This document shows positions 6,227 through 8,554 of a DNA stretch of 8,554 bases, in pieces. The notes under the pieces were generated by a model. The model ran no database searches. It had not been told where the DNA came from and was given only the letters and a program-made list of their open reading frames with translations. The first letter of the stretch is position 1, and every line of letters begins with the position of its first letter. This stretch comes from DATLMR01 sp035537555 (GTDB lineage Bacteria; Acidobacteriota; Blastocatellia; UBA7656), in NCBI GenBank assembly GCA_035537555.1, contig DATLMR010000261.1:1-8554 (forward strand), given 5' to 3'. The position numbers and the translations under genes are program-made.

Positions 6227-6343
6227 AAAGTTAAAGAAGCCGGGGCCGCTTACCCACCGCAAGATCGCGACGGCCTCTCGAATGCGCTCCCCGTGATGCG
6301 AGACTCGCTTTATGGAATCCTTTCCCGGTCGCCGTTCCCGGCC

Positions 6344-8293
6344 CTATTCCTCTTCCTCTCTGAGCCGGGACAGCACGGAGAAGTCTTCGAGAGTCGTGAC
6401 GTCGCCCCGGACTTCGCTGCCCGTCGCGATATCCCGCAGCAGCCTCCGCATGATCTTTCCGCTGCGCGTCTTCGGCAGGGCGTCGGCGAAGCGTATGTCG
6501 TCGGGCCGGGCAAGCGCCCCGATCTCTTTCGTCACCCACGCCCGCAGCTCGTCTTTGAGCCCGTCCGACGGCGCGTGCCCCGATTCGAGCGTGACGAAGG
6601 CTGAGATGGCCTGCCCCTTCACCTCGTCGGGCCGGGCCACGACCGCCGCCTCCGCCACCATAGGATGGGCCACCAGAGCCGATTCCACCTCCATGGTGCT
6701 CAGCCTGTGGCCGGAGACGTTTATCACGTCGTCCACGCGCCCGAGGATCCAGAAGTAGCCGTCTTCATCTTTTCTCGCGCCGTCCCCGGCGAAGTACATG
6801 CCGGGTATCTCCGACCAGTACTGCTCGACGTAGCGGTCGGGGTCGCCGTAGATGTTTCGGAGCATCGAAGGCCAGGGCCGCTTGATTACGAGGTAGCCGC
6901 CCGAGCCCGGGGGGACGGGCTGGCCCTCTCTCGTCACGACGTCGGCCTGGATGCCGGGGAAGGGCCTGGTAGCCGAGCCGGGCTTGGTCGCGACCGCGCC
7001 CGGAAGCGGGGCGATCATGATCATCCCGGTTTCGGTCTGCCACCACGTATCCACGATGGGGCAGCGCCCGCGGCCTATGACCTCGCGGTACCACATCCAG
7101 GCCTCGGGGTTGATCGGCTCTCCGACGGACCCGAGCAGCCTCAGGCTCTCCATCTCGTACTTGCGCGGGTACTGTTCGCCCCACTTCATGAATGCGCGGA
7201 TGGCGGTGGGCGCGGTGTAGAAGATGTTGACCTTGTGGCGCTCGATCATCTGCCAGAACCGATCCGGCTCCGGGAAATTCGGCGCGCCTTCATACATGAG
7301 CACGGTCGCGCCGTTTTGCAGAGGCCCGTAGACGATATAGCTGTGGCCCGTCACCCACCCTATGTCGGCCGTGCACCAGTAAACGTCTTCGTCCTTGAGG
7401 TCGAAGACCAGTTTCGTCGTGAGGTAGGTGCCGACCGAGTAGCCGCCGGTCGTGTGAAGGACCCCCTTGGGCTTGCCCGTGCTGCCGGACGTGTAAAGGA
7501 TATAGAGCGGGTGCTCGGAATCGAGCGGCTCGGCCTCGCACGCGTCCGGGGCGTCTTTCATAAGGTCGTGCCACCGGTGATCGCGCCCCTCTCTCATCTC
7601 GACCTGGGAGCCGGTCCGTTCGTAGACGACGACGCTTTTGACGGACGGGCACGATTCGAGCGCCTCGTCGACGGCGGGCTTGAGGCGAATCTCCGCGCCG
7701 CGCCTGTAGAGGCCGTCCTGAGTGATGACGGCGCTGGCCCGGGCGTCGTTGATGCGGTCGACGAGCGCCGCCGCGGAAAATCCTCCGAACACTATCGAAT
7801 GCGTCGCGCCGATGCGGGCGCAGGCGAGCATGGCGATGGGCAGCTCGGGAGCCATGCCCATGTAAATCGCCACGCGGTCCCCTTTCTTTATGCCGAGCGA
7901 TTTCAAGGCGTTCGCGAATTTCGACACCTCTATGAGCAATTGCTGGTACGTATAAGTGCGGATGTCGCCCGGCTCGCCTTCCCAGATGATGGCCGCCTTG
8001 TTCCTGCGCCAGGTTGCGACGTGGCGGTCGAGGCAGTTGTAAGAGATATTCGTCCGGCCGCCCACGAACCATTTCGCCCAGGGCGCTTCCCACTCCAGAA
8101 CCTTCTCCCAGGGCTCGAACCAGTGGAGCTCGCCCGCCACCTCGCCCCAGAATTTCTCGGGGTCGCTTTCGGCCTCGCGATAGAGGCGCTCGTAATCTTC
8201 CAGGCTCTTGACGTGCGCGTTCCTGCTGAACTCCTCGGGCGGCTCAAAGACTCTGCGTTCCTTCAGGATCGAATCTATGTTGGTCTGGGACAT
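6344..8293 (-). CDS. acs: Acetyl-CoA synthetase (AMP-forming)
   Basis: Cytoplasmic ANL-family enzyme making acetyl-CoA from acetate, ATP and CoA through acetyl-AMP; 649 residues, the normal Acs length. In this numbering: the Acs N-terminal domain (WFVGGRTNISYNCLDRH, 75-91), P-loop YTSGSTGKPKG at 267-277, ADIGWVTGHSY (309-319), DTWWQTETG at 415-423, whose second Trp sets an acetate-sized pocket, hinge region GRVDDVINVSGHRLS at 518-532, and PKTRSGKIMRRLLR at 607-620 with the catalytic Lys613 that is acetylated in regulated Acs enzymes. The frame extends to a GTG at 8311, but ATG 8293 has GGAGG 7 bases upstream and matches the usual short MS-type N-terminus. No lysine acetyltransferase or deacetylase gene is in view. 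A TPR gene ends about 100 bases upstream; gph follows in the same direction. Very secure call. Confidence 0.97.
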   Translation of the reverse strand: MSQTNIDSILKERRVFEPPEEFSRNAHVKSLEDYERLYREAESDPEKFWGEVAGELHWFEPWEKVLEWEAPWAKWFVGGRTNISYNCLDRHVATWRRNKAAIIWEGEPGDIRTYTYQQLLIEVSKFANALKSLGIKKGDRVAIYMGMAPELPIAMLACARIGATHSIVFGGFSAAALVDRINDARASAVITQDGLYRRGAEIRLKPAVDEALESCPSVKSVVVYERTGSQVEMREGRDHRWHDLMKDAPDACEAEPLDSEHPLYILYTSGSTGKPKGVLHTTGGYSVGTYLTTKLVFDLKDEDVYWCTADIGWVTGHSYIVYGPLQNGATVLMYEGAPNFPEPDRFWQMIERHKVNIFYTAPTAIRAFMKWGEQYPRKYEMESLRLLGSVGEPINPEAWMWYREVIGRGRCPIVDTWWQTETGMIMIAPLPGAVATKPGSATRPFPGIQADVVTREGQPVPPGSGGYLVIKRPWPSMLRNIYGDPDRYVEQYWSEIPGMYFAGDGARKDEDGYFWILGRVDDVINVSGHRLSTMEVESALVAHPMVAEAAVVARPDEVKGQAISAFVTLESGHAPSDGLKDELRAWVTKEIGALARPDDIRFADALPKTRSGKIMRRLLRDIATGSEVRGDVTTLEDFSVLSRLREEEE

Positions 8294-8300
8294 CCCTTCG

Positions 8301-8305
8301 CCTCC
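8301..8305 (-). promoter_or_regulatory. Ribosome-binding site of acs
   Basis: GGAGG on the minus strand, 7 bases before ATG 8293. It decides between this ATG and the GTG at 8311, which would place the ribosome-binding site inside the coding sequence. Confidence 0.8.
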
Positions 8306-8311
8306 GTTCAC

Positions 8312-8356
8312 CGGGAAGATTTAATTCAGGAATCAAGAAGGTAACATAAAGGAAAG
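8312..8356 (-). promoter_or_regulatory. A/T-rich leader upstream of acs, probable promoter region
   Basis: The stretch just upstream of acs is strikingly A/T-rich for this window (minus-strand words such as CTTTATG, TTGATT and GAATTAAAT) and lies between the end of the TPR gene and the acs ribosome-binding site. TTAAAT is a possible -10 box, but no -35 hexamer at a good distance is convincing, so exact promoter elements are not assigned. Confidence 0.3.
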
Positions 8357-8394
8357 CCGGGGCTCAACGAAGGCGGCTGAGGGGTGAGAGCCGG
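8348..8394 (-). terminator. Probable intrinsic terminator of the TPR gene
   Basis: On the minus strand CCGGCTC (8394-8388) pairs with GAGCC-CC-GG (8365-8357) to give about 7 bp with a 2-base bulge. The T-rich tract CTTTCCTTT (8356-8348) follows directly. It lies 6 bases after the TPR stop codon. The loop is long (22 bases) and contains a competing 5-bp stem (AGCCG with CGGCT), so strength is uncertain, but it suggests acs is transcribed separately from the TPR gene. Confidence 0.45.
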
Positions 8395-8399
8395 AGGGC

Positions 8400-8554
8400 C
8401 TATTTGCATTTCTGCTCGACGAGCCGGTTGAGCGCCTGCGCGTCCTGGTCCGCCGGGTCGATCTGGAGCGCCTTATTGAGCGAAGAGGCGGCGCCCGGGC
8501 AGTCGTTCTTCAGGACGGCGATTCTGCCCAGAAGGACGTGCGCCGCGACCAGCC
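8400..8554 (-). CDS. C-terminal end of a tetratricopeptide-repeat protein (5' part outside window)
   Basis: An open frame enters from the right edge and ends at TAG (8402-8400), giving 50 visible residues. They fit a TPR unit: a first helix with AHVLLGRIAVL, then NDCPGAASSLNKALQIDP, matching the small/large residue pattern of TPRs and the usual KAL-x-hydrophobic-DP ending. A capping helix (DQDAQALNRLVEQKCK) closes the protein, as is common after a last TPR. Such proteins are protein-binding scaffolds; partner, location and total length cannot be judged because most of the gene lies outside. Two cysteines (residues 18 and 49 of the visible part) might form a disulfide if it is periplasmic, which is speculative. 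It is in the same orientation as acs but separated from it by a likely terminator. Confidence 0.75.
   Translation of the reverse strand, partial: LVAAHVLLGRIAVLKNDCPGAASSLNKALQIDPADQDAQALNRLVEQKCK

Noticed and set aside
6227..6262. TTG 6262 as the start of the Gph-like phosphatase
   Set aside because: It adds 12 residues before the usual family beginning and has no well-spaced ribosome-binding site; ATG 6226 is a better match to family N-termini.
6304..6343. Repeated CCGGGAA words between acs and gph as a regulatory repeat
   Set aside because: Two short direct copies in GC-rich sequence are expected by chance and form no clear hairpin.
8294..8311. GTG 8311 as the start of acs
   Set aside because: The strong GGAGG at 8301-8305 would then be inside the coding sequence; ATG 8293 is ideally spaced from it.
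6665..8344. Long open frame (559 codons) on the plus strand opposite acs
   Set aside because: It lies fully antisense to a very well-conserved acs gene, shows no recognisable domain and is rich in Arg, Val, Asp and Ala, as expected from a GC-rich shadow frame.
1..8554. CRISPR array, tRNA or rRNA gene, insertion sequence, attachment site
   Set aside because: No regularly spaced DNA repeats, cloverleaf-like segments, transposase frames or terminal inverted repeats were seen on either strand by eye.

Overview
This window looks like a chromosomal stretch from a high-GC, diderm (outer-membrane-bearing) bacterium. The envelope genes support this: an Mla/MCE lipid-transport cassette and a KdsC-type phosphatase of Kdo/LPS synthesis. 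The family set (M20D amidohydrolase, stand-alone COG1403-type HNH nuclease, MCE protein with a long repeated C-terminus, acs) would suit Acidobacteriota or a related uncultured lineage, but the phylum cannot be fixed from the sequence alone. A lineage clue is frequent use of the Ile codon ATA in GC-rich genes.

Layout. Plus strand, left half: (1) an M20D/AbgB-like amidohydrolase cut by the left edge (1-1290); (2) a small HNH endonuclease (1342-1902) of clearly lower GC; (3) a structured, promoter-bearing intergenic stretch (1903-2114); (4) an ABC lipid-transport operon in the order mlaE-like permease (2115-2876), mlaF-like ATPase (2923-3738), mlaD-like MCE protein (3844-4947). Minus strand, right half, read right to left: the end of a TPR protein (8400-8554), acs acetyl-CoA synthetase (6344-8293), a Gph-like HAD phosphatase (5561-6226) and kdsC (5014-5550). 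The two halves converge at 4948-5013, which holds two consecutive stem-loops. No gene-free stretch exceeds 300 bases; the longest is 1903-2114.

How the genes work together. The permease, ATPase and MCE protein should form one inner-membrane complex moving phospholipid or another lipid between the membranes. kdsC, facing it, makes free Kdo for lipopolysaccharide, so the middle of the window has an envelope theme. acs, gph and kdsC lie head to tail and may be partly co-transcribed. acs and gph are general carbon metabolism or metabolite clean-up and have no obvious link to the Mla system.

I found no clear undescribed multi-gene system, transposon, CRISPR array or RNA gene. The most unusual structure is in the MCE protein: five copies of a 34-residue repeat with a strict period broken once by exactly seven residues. 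Several start codons were moved from the longest open frame after weighing ribosome-binding sites and family N-termini.
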